Source: Archivesica marissinica
Taxonomy: Eukaryota; Mollusca; Bivalvia; Venerida; Vesicomyidae
Reading direction: 5' to 3'
DNA: 64,000 bases
Assembly: GCA_014843695.1 (NCBI GenBank)
Contig: CM026395.1
Coordinates: 53,716,496 to 53,780,495 of the forward strand
The notes under the pieces: model-generated
Told to the model about the DNA's origin: nothing
What the model saw: only the letters and a program-made list of their open reading frames with translations
Databases searched by the model: none
Position numbers and translations under genes: made by a program
Shown here: in pieces, positions 47,641 through 60,300 of the stretch
Position numbering within the stretch: position 1 is the first letter of the stretch
Layout of the letters: every line of letters starts with the position of its first letter

Positions 47641-48063
47641 CATTGACTACCCCATTCAAAATTTGTCATACCCTAACAGACGACATTTTTCAATGTCTCA
47701 TGGCAATGTCTCGCCTCTGAATAGCCTCATTCGGAACAAAATCACGCTACTCGGACATTGCCGTTTAATTTCAATGTGATTTTATTTGTTTTTCCGCCAT
47801 CTTGTTTTCATGTAATTGTTCAGTAAAACAGAAAAATGTAAATAGACTATCGATAATTAATTTATCAATCAACATAGACACCATTTAGCTGTATCGTTCT
47901 TTAAGTAATGTAGGGTACAGTAGCGGTTTTTGTTAAAGATTAAACATTAAGGTCAAGGTTGCTGTCAAATCTCATCTGCGGAAAGTAAACAATCACTGCG
48001 GTGCCAGCTAGGTTCGCGAATATATCTGAGGAACAACCGATTGTTCGGTATAATAATATATAA
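47641..48063. other. Intergenic sequence, no feature seen
   Basis: Unique AT-rich sequence. Confidence 0.45.
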
Positions 48064-48172
48064 ATATTTCATCTCAGTGGTGCGATAGTGGATATTGTCA
48101 ACCCTCGACGAGATGGACATTATTTACCTCGAGTTGACAATATCCACTGTCACACTCACCGAGATGAAATAT
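48064..48172. repeat. Long inverted repeat (hairpin)
   Basis: 'atatttcatctcagtg' and 'gtggatattgtcaac' are mirrored by 'gttgacaatatccac' and 'cgagatgaaatat', giving arms of roughly 45 bp with a short spacer. Probably a small palindromic MITE. Confidence 0.75.
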
Positions 48173-48270
48173 GTATATAATATCACGCTCAACATGCTAT
48201 TTATATAATAATACATCAGTAATTCTTATTGGACAGTGGACAACAGAATAATAGTACCCGTTTTCACTGT

Positions 48271-48449
48271 TTAACCATTAAAATGCTGAATATATTGGAA
48301 GGAATGTGCAAACAACAATTAGTGTTACTAATCAGGATCTATGTTGTTTGCTATTTAGTGTTTTACCTCCACTATCCGCTTAACAAACATAATAGAGCCT
48401 GATCAAACGGCACGGCACGTTCTGTGGTGATTAGCAGGTTACGGATTAA
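48271..48449. mobile_element. MITE, family M3, second copy
   Basis: 'ttaaccattaaaatgctgaa' at left, 'agcaggttacggattaa' at right, internal 'aatcaggatctatgttgttt'. Matches 47227-47476 with an internal deletion. Confidence 0.55.
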
Positions 48450-48528
48450 TTATTTTGGTTAATGCCAGGATATATTTCTTTACTAGCGAATTTGAATAGT
48501 ACTTCCTGACTTATACCGGAATCAATGC

Positions 48529-50848
48529 AGACCTATACCAACACAGCAGATCTATACCAACAATGCAGACCTATACCAACAATGCATACCTATACCAACA
48601 ATGCATACCTATACCAACAATGCATACCTATACCAACATCGCAGACCTATACCAACACCGCAGACCTATACCAACACCGCAGACCTATATCAACACCGCA
48701 GACCTATACCAACACCGCAGACCTATACCAACACCGCAGACCTATACCAACACCGCAGACCTATACCAACAATGCATACCTATACCAACACCGCAGATCT
48801 ATACCAACACCGCAGACCTATACCAACACCGCAGACCTATACCAACACCGCAGACCTATACCAACACAGCATACCTATACCAACAATGCAGACCTATACC
48901 AACACAGCATACCTATACCAACAATGCAGACCTATACCAACACCGCAGACCTATACCAACAATGCATACCTATACCAACACCGCAGACCTATACCAACAA
49001 TGCAGACCTATACCAACACCGCAGACCTATACCAACAATACATACCTATACCAACAATGCATACCTATACCAACACCGCAGACCTATACCAACAATGCAT
49101 ACCTATACCAACAATGCAGACCTATACCAACACCGCAGACCTATACCAACAATGCAGACCTATACCAACAATGCAGACCTATACCAACAATGCATACCTA
49201 TACCAACACCGCAGACCTATACCAACAATGAAGACCTATACCAACAATGCATACCTATACCAACAATGCAGACCTATACCAACACCGCAGACCTATACCA
49301 ACACCGCAGACCTATACCAACAATGCAGACCTATACCAACAATGCATACCTATACCAACACCGCAGACCTATACCAACAATGCATACCTATACCAACACC
49401 GCAGACCTATACCAACAATGCATACCTATACCAACACCGCAGACCTATACCAACACCGCAGACCTATACCAACAATGCAGACCTATACCAACAATGCATA
49501 CCTATACCAACACCGCAGACCTATACCAACAATGCATACCTATACCAACACCGCAGACCTATACCAACAATGCATACCTATACCAACACCGCAGACCTAT
49601 ACCAACAATGCAGACCTATACCAACACCGCAGATCTATACCAACAATGCATACCTATACCAACACCGCAGACCTATACCAACAATGCATACCTATACCAA
49701 CACCGCAGACCTATACCAACAATGCAGACCTATACCAACACCGCAGACCTATACCAACAATGCATACCTATACCAACACCACAGACCTATACCAACACAG
49801 CATACCTATACCAACAATGCAGACCTATACCAACAATGCATACCTATACCAACACCACATACCTATACCAACCATGCATAATTATACCAACACCACATAC
49901 GTATACCAACACCACATACCTATACCAACACTGCAGACCGACACCAACAATGCAGACCTATACCAACACCGCAGACCTATACCAACACCGCAGACCTATA
50001 CCAACAGTGCAGACCTATACCAACACCACATACCTATACCAACACCACATGCCTATACCAACACCACATACCTATACCAACACCACATACCTATACCAAC
50101 ACCACATGCCTATACCAACACCGCAGACCTATACCAACACCGCAGACCTATACCAACACCGCAGACCTATACCAACACCACATACCTATACCAACACAGC
50201 AGACCTATACCAACAATGCAGACCTATACCAACACCGCAGACCTATACCAACAATGCAGACCTATACCAACACCGCAGACCTATACCAACACTGCAGACC
50301 TATACCAACACCGCAGACCTATACCAACACCGCAGAGCTATACCAACACCGCAGACCTATGCAGACCTATACCAACACCGCAGACCTATACCAACAATGC
50401 AGACCTATACCAACACTGCAGACCTATGCAGACCTATACCAACACCGCAGACCTATGCAGACCTATACCAACACCGCAGACCTATACCAACAATGCAGAC
50501 CTATACCAACACCGCAGACCTATACCAACACCGCAGACCTATACCAACACCGCAGACCTATGCAGACCTATACCAACACTGCAGACCTATACCAACACCG
50601 CAGACCTATACCAACACCGCAAACACCGCAGACCTATACCAACACCGCAGACCTATACCAACACCGCAGACCTATACCAACACCGCAGACCTATACCAAC
50701 ACCACAGACCTATGCAGACCTATACCAACACCGCAGACTATACCAACACCGCAGACCTATACCAACACCGCAGACCTATACCAACACCGCAGACCTATAC
50801 CAACACCGCAGACCTATACCAACACCGCAGACCTATACCAACACTGGA
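48529..50848. repeat. Minisatellite, 19-bp unit in two main states
   Basis: About 120 units of 'cctataccaacaccgcaga' or 'cctataccaacaatgcata' and mixtures of the two. To the right of 49850 'caccacata' forms appear, and after 50340 some units are shortened to 'cctatgcaga'. Every plus frame is open (up to 787 codons at 48525-50888) because the unit lacks stops; three units make a 19-residue cycle (PIPTPQTYTNTADLYQHRR). Read-through, not a gene. Confidence 0.97.
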
Positions 50849-51715
50849 CCAAGATACACACATATTTCTGTTCTCGCCAGACAATTAATTCATGGCGAAA
50901 ATCAGTAATTTCTTATTTTAGATACCTTCTAATTCGTTTTCTTTCAATAATGCATACATTTACCTAAGTTTGGTTATCAATTAAATTTATTTAATCAAAA
51001 GGAACAAGTTCTCATCAAAGCAAGATGATACAATAAATCTGTTTTACCATGAATACAACAAGAATCAATTAAAACCACTGCAACTGGCTATCAGCTTTTC
51101 ACAGTAAACACCATTTGTCTGTCTCCAGAGAGCTACTTTCTTGTGGATATATACTGTCTAGACGATATTTATATATAGCACACTTATGATAAAGTAGCAG
51201 GTGTGTGGAATTTATACTAAAACTACAGCATAATTATACACAGTTTGACCATGCAATATCAAGGATTTAACAAGAATCATAACTGAAGGGGATCCCTATG
51301 CTCCCAATAACCCCTAACCACCTAACTGCACCCATCACATACAATGTAACTGCTGGCAGTAAAAAAACTAGCAAAAATGAGCAGGCCTATGCCTATTAGG
51401 CCATCATTCGAAATTAATTTGTTTGCAGTTCCGACAACCAAATCATTTGCTAAATACATTCAAAGCCCAGTTCAAACACCCATTCAATGCCCATCACCTA
51501 CATTCAGACAGAAAACAAACAAAAAAACTGCATATTATGCCAACGATCAATTTTATTTTATTTATTTGCTCCCAGATGGATTCTTCACATCTCCAACGCC
51601 CCCACCTAAATGCTGGCAGTAAAAAAACCAAGTAGTCTGCATATTAGGCCATCAATCAACATTGATTGGCCCCAGGTCAAAGCTTCATAGTCCACTAATG
51701 AACACCTGGCAGTAA
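50849..51715. other. Intergenic sequence with weak local duplication
   Basis: 'gctggcagtaaaaaaac' recurs near 51351 and 51611, each followed by 'attaggccatca', suggesting an old duplication of about 260 bp. No gene recognised. Confidence 0.45.
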
Positions 51716-52110
51716 AACAAGAGGGCCAGGCCATGATGTCTGTATCACTCACTTAACTTCTTTTAACAACTTTGAAAGAGCACATTGTACATAATCCTTC
51801 CTACCAAATGTTGCAAAAATCTGACCAGTGGTTAGTGAGCTGTTTGAAGAATTTGTGTTACTTTTAGACGGTGTCCATCTTTTATTCGCGACAACCTCCA
51901 TTTTAACATGTCTGAAAAGGCTACACCCATGGACCATAGCTGTGAAATAGCGATCACCTTGTCGATACCATCGATTTGATATATGACATGGCCATAATTA
52001 TTTGCTCAATAATAAAATTTTACCTCTACTTGACCTCCGCATTTTTTATCAAAGAGCATCATTGTACATTGATCATTCCTACATGATTTTTCAAAACATG
52101 GCTGGCGCTT
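51716..52110. mobile_element. Dispersed repeat D, copy 2
   Basis: Matches 19956-20400 through 'acaagagggcca', 'aacaactttgaaagagcac', 'cctaccaaatgttgc', 'cttttattcgcgacaacct', 'ccttgtcgata' and 'gatcattcctac'. No intact frame. Confidence 0.7.
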
Positions 52111-52998
52111 TGGGAAAATAAGATTTTATAAGAATTTGTGCTATTTTTAGATGGTGGCCATCTTGGATTTCAGGGGAACTAAGGCCAAAGTGACGATACG
52201 CTTGAGCTCGCTTTGAGGCTTTGTCTTGGTCATATTATCATCAATCGCCCAGATTTCGTCCGCCGCCCGTTTCCGGCCTTTGTTTATTCACGTGATTTTG
52301 TTTACTATCCGAAACGCGAATGATGTTGTCGCTCTCCAAAACATACCATTTGTTTTAGGGGTTCACCATATTCCTTTTCAAAGAGCAAAATGCGCAAAAA
52401 GCAAGTTTATTCACATTTTATTTTGAATGTATATAACCGTTGATGTTTTCATTAATAAAATTTATGTGTACACTAAGCAACCCTTAAATAAAGGTAAAAA
52501 TATGTGTTTGTTTTTGTAAAATGAGAAAATTTCATAGTCTGCTCAGGAAGGTCACATGACAGTCATGTGACAATGCCATAAACACATTCTACAGGTCAGT
52601 TCAAATATGTTGTCCCTCTTATAGCTTTTTTATCAATTTTTATTCAAAAATTCTATTGTCTAAGATATTTACAACTCCAACCTGGCGTCTCTATTCACCA
52701 AGTGCACTGACATATGCATATTAGGCTGGTAGAAAAATGGGGTTGCCAGTAAACACAGCAGCCCCGACAGTATGGTGTGCAACACTCCACATTGTGACAT
52801 TTCTCTCCATGTCACAGCATACCTCATTTTGAAGAGTCATAATTTGCTGGTGTTAAATTCCTTCGATGCAAGTAACAGTTATTGCTATGCCCCTCCCTAT
52901 ATTAATTAGATGTTTGGAACTTAACTGTAATCAACATTTCCCTTATATGCATTTTAGTTTATATTTTATTTTATCAATATTTACATCATGTTGTGACA
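52111..52998. other. Intergenic sequence with a perfect palindrome
   Basis: Unique sequence. Contains the 21-bp palindrome described at 52551. The 66-codon plus frame at 52226 shows no known domain. Confidence 0.45.
52551..52571. promoter_or_regulatory. Perfect palindrome with two E-box-like half sites
   Basis: GTCACATGAC, one base, then GTCATGTGAC. Each arm contains CACATG/CATGTG and resembles an M-box or CLEAR-type bHLH site. Function is inference; no gene start is nearby. Confidence 0.35.
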
Positions 52999-53114
52999 TT
53001 AACCCTTTCAACCCCACAGGCCTCTAAATAGGCTTATGAAAAAGTGTAGATCCAGATGAGCCTAAGAATATCATGGACCAGTCCATGTCAGTTACTTGGG
53101 GTTGAATGGGTTAA
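52999..53114. mobile_element. piggyBac-like MITE, family M1, deleted copy
   Basis: TTAACCCTTTCAACCCCAC at left and GGGGTTGAATGGGTTAA at right. Inside it keeps 'aaaaagtgtagatccagatg' and then 'tatcatggaccagtc', which also follow in this order in 15435-15716. Confidence 0.7.
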
Positions 53115-53258
53115 TATACAAGAACAGATGAACTAAATCGGAAGCTAGTAGCTTATTTCGATTTTTATATGCATTTTCATAGGTTGGCCGAAAATAGTTA
53201 CTTTTGTCGACGCCATTTTGAAATCACAAATGAGTGAAAATGTATTTTATTCTTAAAC

Positions 53259-55026
53259 TAGGGCTGGCAAAGAATGGCAAAAACGGTATTCGAATATAGG
53301 ATTGACTAGGTATTCGAATGAATATAGGATTGACTAGGTATTCGAATGAATATAGGATTGACTAGATATTCGAATATAGGATTGACTAGGTATTCGAATA
53401 TACGATTGGCTAGGTATTCGAATATTTGATTGGCTAGGTATTCGAATATTTGATTGGCTAGGTATTCGAATATTTGATTGGCTAGGTATTCGAATATTTG
53501 ATTGGCTAGGTATTCGAATATTTGATTGGCTAGGTATTCGAATATTCAGAAACACATGACTTCTTACATGTCGTAGCTTCGGGCCCCTACATAATTTTTC
53601 TCTCATCTGGTCATGTGACTGGCAATTCAATTCAAACTTTAGTTAATGTCGGCGCGTCACCGTATGTGTACACACTCTCCAAGCTATCCACAAGATTCAG
53701 ATTAATTGATTTTCCACTTGCTTCAAATAATAATCATGCACTGGTAATAATGATATTGTTAAATGATTATTATTTCAAGCGTGCAGAAAATTAATGTCCT
53801 GTATACAAGGTTTGTGTATTTCATAGTTTAATAATCCAACAAACAACATGGTATTACATGTATGTACATTGTAGTCATATTATCGGAGACAAATCCTGGC
53901 TCAATTAAACTCCTGGGTGTCAATAATATGAGCAATTACACAGTATCAAAATGACAGCTGTGTATTGGGAATCCCAAATTACGTCACACCACATAGCATG
54001 GAGAAATAAACAGGATGACCTAAATGTTGTTATGTTAACATCAAACGGTTCCGATGAGGGGACAGTCATGAATTTAGTGTGAATATGGGAATCTTGTCTA
54101 TTTTCACGGGGTACAATTATTATTTGCAAATTTCCTCCATCTGTGTCTGCCAAATGGAGTGCATAGCATTAATCAATTATTATTGCATGTAGTTATGAGC
54201 AACGTGTCATCACCTCCCATTGTTACTTGGAGCCAATTAGCCTGGGAACAGGCGTTGATATATTTTGCTTGTCAGTCATATAAATATATTTTAATACTGA
54301 GATAATTAATTGGGCAGTATTGAGTTTCTGATAATCAACGCCTGGGGAAACTTGGGGGGGGAGGGGTATTCCATGTAAATATTGATTATCATTAATCCTA
54401 TTAATAGGCCTATTAGCATGCGACTTAATTAATGACGTACTTTAATCGAAAGCAAGGCACTGCAATGTTGATCAAACTTTGCTTACAGGTCAACGGAACG
54501 ATAAATAGTTTTAAAAAGTACAATGTGTGTCTGATTTGACATATTTACTCAAGATTTAAGTCGTCCTTACTTCAATTATGCCGAATCACCCATTACTACC
54601 TAAACATGGGAGCATTCATGTATTTTCGGAAATGATCGTGTATAATCGTGCCTGTTCAGTGATATCCGAAAAGATTCTGTTTCTAGTTTTAGCGATCATA
54701 TCTTGCAGATAAAGAGTTGTCGTTCTTCAATCAACACCCTAAAAAATAAGGGTGTACTGTAGGTGGCGCTACGCTCGGAAATTCAGTTTCCCCAGAAGTA
54801 AAAGTGAAAAATCGACAGACTGGAACCTAGGCTAGGAGCCAACTCGCAACAACTGTTCGCACCTCATGGTCAGCACCTGGCCATTCTTTTGTGCTCGAAT
54901 ATTACTTGATTGAAAATTAAACAAACACTTTAACTGCAATTTATTAAAATTTCAATTGAAATACATCCATTTTTTAAATATTCGAATACGATTTTAACAT
55001 TCGAATATTCGGAAGTTGCCATCCTA
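53259..55026. mobile_element. hAT element, copy 2, 1.8 kb, no transposase
   Basis: Left end TAGGGCTGGCAAAG and right end (reverse complement) TAGGATGGCAAC. Flanks TCTTAAAC (53251-53258) and TTTTAAAC (55027-55034) agree at 7 of 8 positions, consistent with an aged 8-bp duplication. Its right part, reversed, matches the left part of copy 1 ('atgttaaaatcgtattcgaa', 'ggtgcgaacag'). The left end contains a 24-bp tandem array. No transposase motif found. Confidence 0.75.
53283..53546. repeat. 24-bp tandem array inside hAT end
   Basis: Eleven copies around 'gattggctaggtattcgaat' plus 'attt' or 'atag'. Each copy contains the palindrome ATTCGAAT that also occurs singly in the subterminal region of hAT copy 1. 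Confidence 0.92.
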
Positions 55027-55034
55027 TTTTAAAC

Positions 55035-55424
55035 AACTCAGTTTAGACAATCGCATTGAGTCCAAAAATGATCACTTTACAAGTCTTAGTAATACTAACA
55101 ACCTGCTATAACTATTCACCGAAATGCCTTCGATGACCGAATATCGGTACGCCCATGGTAAATATTTGATCACAATAGTCTTGTCAACATGACTGTGCGA
55201 CACCCTCCCAATAACAATTGAGAAATCTAATAGTGGTGTGTATAGTTGTCCTTGATCGATTTGCAAGTCTTTCACTTTCAGACCTCCAATTTGAAGAGTA
55301 CATGAAATATTGAGAAATATGCAAGAGCAACACAGTCATGGTTCAAGGTCAATCACCCTAGACACAGACACTTGTATTTTTGGACAAAGCTATCCACCGA
55401 CACTACAACCCACCAATATACAAA
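55035..55424. other. Intergenic sequence, no feature seen
   Basis: The 67-codon minus frame 55072-55275 has no recognised motif. Confidence 0.45.
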
Positions 55425-56226
55425 TACCGTATTTAGCTATGTATAGTGCGCACATTTCTTACTGAAATCCTCATCCATTTTATCTACTGCGCATTATACA
55501 CAGACATCGGGACATTTTTTTCCGGACCAAAATTTCGTGAAAAAACTGAAATTCGACCCGAACGGCCCACAGTCATTCTATAAGTTGTTACATTCGACAC
55601 TCGTTATAAACTAGCTATTAAAACCAGTTGCTGATAGTCTATATAAATAAATCAAATGAATAAGACCACAAAATTAGCATATATTTCGTTTATTTTGGCA
55701 AACTTTGAAGAATTTAATTGAAATTAGTAAATGCATAAAAAATGGCGATTTGATAACATCACATGATTTTATCGTATGTAATATTTCCCGTACTTTTCGC
55801 GTACTTCGCCGTACAATGTACAATGCATTGCATAAAAAAGCGATTGTAGCGATAATTAATTTCGACAAATCTTTCACAATGGGTCCCAGTTAATTAGGTA
55901 GGCTTCACGTGTTGAGAAGTTTGAGCATCTGCTGACATGTTTGAGAACGTGTTGAGATGTTTGAGAACGTGTCGAGAAATTTGAGCAGGTGTGCCTGAGT
56001 GCGTTACCGTTACTCGATGAGGTATATCTCGAGTGATTAATATAAGTTGTAAAAATCACGGAGCACAATTTTTAGCGATTCTTGAGAAATGTTAAATTTT
56101 GACTTGGAAAATTGCGTTTTTCACGTGCGCAGTATACATCGGAACTCAGTTTTTCCGCCGATTTTCGTGCCAGATCGTGGGTGCGCACTATACACGGTAG
56201 CGCACTATACATAGCTAAATACGGTA
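55425..56226. mobile_element. Inverted-repeat DNA element, perfect 27-bp termini
   Basis: Left 'taccgtatttagctatgta' continuing to 'tagtgcgc' is mirrored exactly at the right end over 27 bp. TA at the ends is compatible with a TA duplication. The interior (802 bp in total) has no transposase; short frames on both strands (55674-55893) lack known domains. Shares the 'taccgta...tata.g.cgcac' terminus pattern with 35225-36300. Confidence 0.78.
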
Positions 56227-56587
56227 CAAACAAATTCAAGAACCCTTCAATAAATTTTATTGTCAAAAAACATTAATTGGCAACTCAAGCCATCAAACCA
56301 AACAAGTTACGTATCAAAATAAAGTGTTTATAAAATAGCTCAATAATTCTCGCATCTACTATAATATATCAATTTAGTGGCTTCAAAGATCTGCAAAAAG
56401 GATGGTGGGTATATGTATAAAAGCTGAATATAATCCAACAAATCTTAAGTACATTATTCTATCTCTCTGATGTTTATTGCCAAATACTGTCGCTTTAAAC
56501 ACGAATCCATCATCTAACATGTGATTAAAAGTATTGTTTCGACAACGTATATTTTTTAGGTATATAGTGCGACATTGAAGCAAGCTC
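56227..56587. other. Intergenic sequence, no feature seen
   Basis: AT-rich unique sequence between two mobile elements. Confidence 0.45.
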
Positions 56588-56810
56588 TTAACCCGTTACA
56601 CGCTTGCGGCAGATATAATCACTTTTGCAAACAGCATAGAGCTAAATCAGATGGCACAGAACGTGCAGTCTGATAAGGCTCTATCTATGTTGTTTGCTAT
56701 TCGGATAGCGGAGCTAAAACATTTGGCTGAATAGCAAACAACATAGATCCTGATCTGGATCTATGTTGTTTGCAAATGTAATTTTATTTACCCAGCATGC
56801 AAAGGGTTAA
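56588..56810. mobile_element. piggyBac-like MITE, family M2
   Basis: TTAACCCGTTACACGCTTGC at left, GCATGCAAAGGGTTAA at right. The interior shows 'tttgcaaacagcatagagc', 'ctatgttgtttgctattcg' and 'gatcctgatctggatc', as in the other M2 copies. Confidence 0.72.
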
Positions 56811-57334
56811 GGTTTATGAAATACTGGCTATTTGCACAACTGTTAGCAAGTTTTTCATTAAAATTGTTACTGTAGCTGACTATGGCTGTTGAAGAATTCA
56901 TCGAAAGAGCAGGGTTTGTACATTAAAATTGTTACGGTAACTGACTATGGCTGTTGAAGAATTCATCGAAAGAGCAGGGTTTGAGCTCGATGATGATGTT
57001 CAGTGACACCATGTTGGTTGTTTTTATTTTGATTACAGAGCGTATGAATACATACAATGCTCATTTGCAGTTATTACACCTAGTATAATACGAAAAATAT
57101 GCAATGGCGATATTACCCGTCTGCAGCACAAATTATGTATTAAACATAAATATATTATTTCATATCTGTATAGCAATAATAAGCTCAAATTGGTATCACA
57201 TTGAACAAATACATCTTTGAAAATATCGAAATGTGTACGTCTAAAATCAAAATGGGTCTGTCACAATACCAACGACGTTCTAGGATTTGATGTCAGAGTA
57301 CAACATCAGCGTCAGAATACACAATCAACGTTCT
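56811..57334. other. Intergenic sequence with a 65-bp direct duplication
   Basis: 56856-56985 holds two copies of a 65-bp segment with 'ggctgttgaagaattcatcg'. The second copy is followed by a short ATG frame (56947-57006, 19 codons). No gene otherwise recognised. Confidence 0.5.
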
Positions 57335-60300
57335 AGGATGATTGTATTGTTGTTGTTTTTAATAAGATTGTATTGTTGTTGTTTTTAATAAGAATCTATT
57401 GTTGTTGTTTTTAATATGATTGTATTGTTGTTTATAATATGATTGTATTGTTGTTTTTAATATAAGTGTATTGTTGTTGTTTTTAATGATTGTATTGTTG
57501 TTGTTTTTAATGATTGTATTGTTGTTGTTTTTAATATGATTGTATTGTTGTTTTTAATATGAGTGTATTGTTGTTGTTTTTAATGATTGTATTGTTGTTG
57601 TTTTTAATGATTGTATTGTTGTTGTTTTTAATATGATTGTATTGTTGTTGTTTTTAATGATTGTATTGTTGTTGTTTTTAATGATTGTATTGTTGTTGTT
57701 TTTAATGATTGTATTGTTGTTGTTTTTAATGATTGTATTGTTGTTGTTTTTAATGATTGTATTGTTGTTGTTTTTAATGATTGTATTGTTGTTTTTAATG
57801 AGTGTATTGTTGTTGTTTTTAATGATTGTATTGTTGTTGTTTTTAATGATTGTATTGTTGTTGTTTTTAATGATTGTATTGTTGTTGTTTTTAATGATTG
57901 TATTGTTGTTGTTTTTAATGAGTGTATTGTTGTTGTTTTTAATGATTGTATTGTTGTTGTTTTTAATATGATTGTATTGTTGTTGTTTTTAATATGATTG
58001 TAGTGTTGTTGTTTTTAATGATTGTATTGTTGTTGTTTTTAATATGATTGTATTGTTGTTGTTTTTAATGATTGTATTGTTGTTGTTTTTAATGATTGTA
58101 TTGTGTTGTTTTAATGATTGTATTGTTGTTTTTAATATGATTGTATTGTTGTTGTTTTTAATGATTGTATTGTTGTTGTTTTTAATGATTGTATTGTTGT
58201 TGTTTTTAATATGAGTGTATTGTTGTTGTTTTTAATGATTGTATTGTTGTTGTTTTTAATATGATTGTATTGTTGTGTTTTAATGATTGTATTGTTGTTG
58301 TTTTTAATATGATTGTATTGTTGTTGTTTTTAATGATTGTATTGTTGTTGTTTTTAATGAGTGTATTGTTGTTGTTTTTAATGATTGTATTGTTGTTGTT
58401 TTTAATGATTGTATTGTTGTGTTTTAATGATTGTATTGTTGTTGTTTTTAATATGAGTGTATTGTTGTTGTTTTTAATATGAGTGTATTGTTGTTGTTTT
58501 TAATGATTGTATTGTTGTTGTTTTTAATGATTGTATTGTTGTTGTTTTTAATGATTGTATTGTTGTTGTTTTTAATGATTGTATTGTTGTTGTTTTTAAT
58601 GATTGTATTGTTGTTGTTTTTAATGATTGTATTGTTGTTGTTTTTAATGATTGTATTGTTGTTGTTTTTAATTTTAATGATTGTATTGTTGTTGTTTTTA
58701 ATATGAGTGTATTGTTGTTGTTTTTAATATGATTGTATTGTTGTTGTTTTTAATGATTGTATTGTTGTTGTTTTTAATATGATTGTATTGTTGTTGTTTT
58801 TAATGATTGTATTGTTGTTGTTTTTAATGATTGTATTGTTGTTGTTTTTAATATGATTGTATTGTTGTTGTTTTTAATATGATTGTATTGTTGTTGTTTT
58901 TAATATGATTGTATTGTTGTGTTTTAATGATTGTATTGTTGTTGTTTTTAATAAGATTGTATTGTTGTTGTTTTAATGATTGTATTGTTGTTGTTTTTAA
59001 TGATTGTATTGTTGTTGTTTTTAATGATTGTATTGTTGTTGTTTTTAATGATTGTATTGTTGTTGTTTTTAATGATTGTATTGTTGTTTTTAATGATTGT
59101 ATTGTTGTTGTTTTTAATGATTGTATTGTTGTTGTTTTTAATGATTGTATTGTTGTTGTTTTTAATATGATTGTATTGTTGTTGTTTTTAATATGATTGT
59201 ATTGTTGTTGTTTTTAATATGTTGTTGTTTTTAATATGATTGTATTGTTGTTGTGTTTTAATGATTGTATTGTTGTTGTTTTTAATGATTGTATTGTTGT
59301 TTTTAATATGATTGTATTGTTGTTGTTTTTAATGATTGTATTGTTGTTGTTTTTAATGATTGTATTGTTGTTTTTAATATGATTGTATTGTTGTTGTTTT
59401 TAATATGAGTGTATTGTTGTTGTTTTTAATGAGTGTATTGTTGTTGTTTTTAATATGATTGTATTGTTGTTGTTTTTAGTATGAGTGTATTGTTGTTGTT
59501 TTTAATGAGTGTATTGTTGTTGTTTTTAATATGAGTGTATTGTTGTTGTTTTTAATATGAGTGTATTGTTGTTGTTTTTAATGAGTGTATTGTTGTTGTT
59601 TTTAATATGAGTGTATTGTTGTTGTTTTTAATATGATTCTATTGTTGTTGTTTTTAATATGATTGTATTATTGTTGTTTTTAATATGAGTGTATTGTTGT
59701 TGTTTTTAATGAGTGTATTGTTGTTGTTTTTAATATGATTGTATTGTTGTTTTTAATATGATTGTATTGTTGTTGTTTTTAATGATTGTATTGTTGTTTT
59801 TAATATGATTGTATTATTGTTGTTTTTAATATGATTGTATTGTTGTTGTTTTTAATATGATTGTATTGTTGTTGTTTTTAATATGATTGTATTGTTGTTT
59901 TTAATATGAGTGTATTGTTGTTGTTTTTAATATGATTGTATTGTTGTTGTTTTTAATATGATTGTATTGTTGTTGTTTTTAATATGATTGTATTATTGTT
60001 GTTTTTAATGATTGTATTGTTGTTGTTTTTAATGAGTGTATTGTTGTTGTTTTTAATGAGTGTATTGTTGTTGTTTTTAATGATTGTATTGTTGTTGTTT
60101 TTAATATGATTGTATTGTTGTTGTTTTTAATAAGATTGTATTGTTGTTGTTTTTAATATGATTGTATTGTTGTTGTTTTTAATATGATTGTATTGTTGTT
60201 GTTTTTAATGATTGTATTGTTGTTGTTTTTAATATGATTGTATTGTTGTTGTTTTTAATGATTGTATTGTTGTTGTTTTTAATATGATTGTATTGTTGTT

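Noticed and set aside
48525..50888. 787-codon repeat protein
   Set aside because: The 19-bp unit has no stop in any plus frame, so every frame is open; no unique N- or C-terminal domain.
57633..59196. Hydrophobic membrane protein (MIVLLLFL cycle)
   Set aside because: Direct product of a T/G-rich 24-bp unit; frames break wherever a 26-bp unit occurs.
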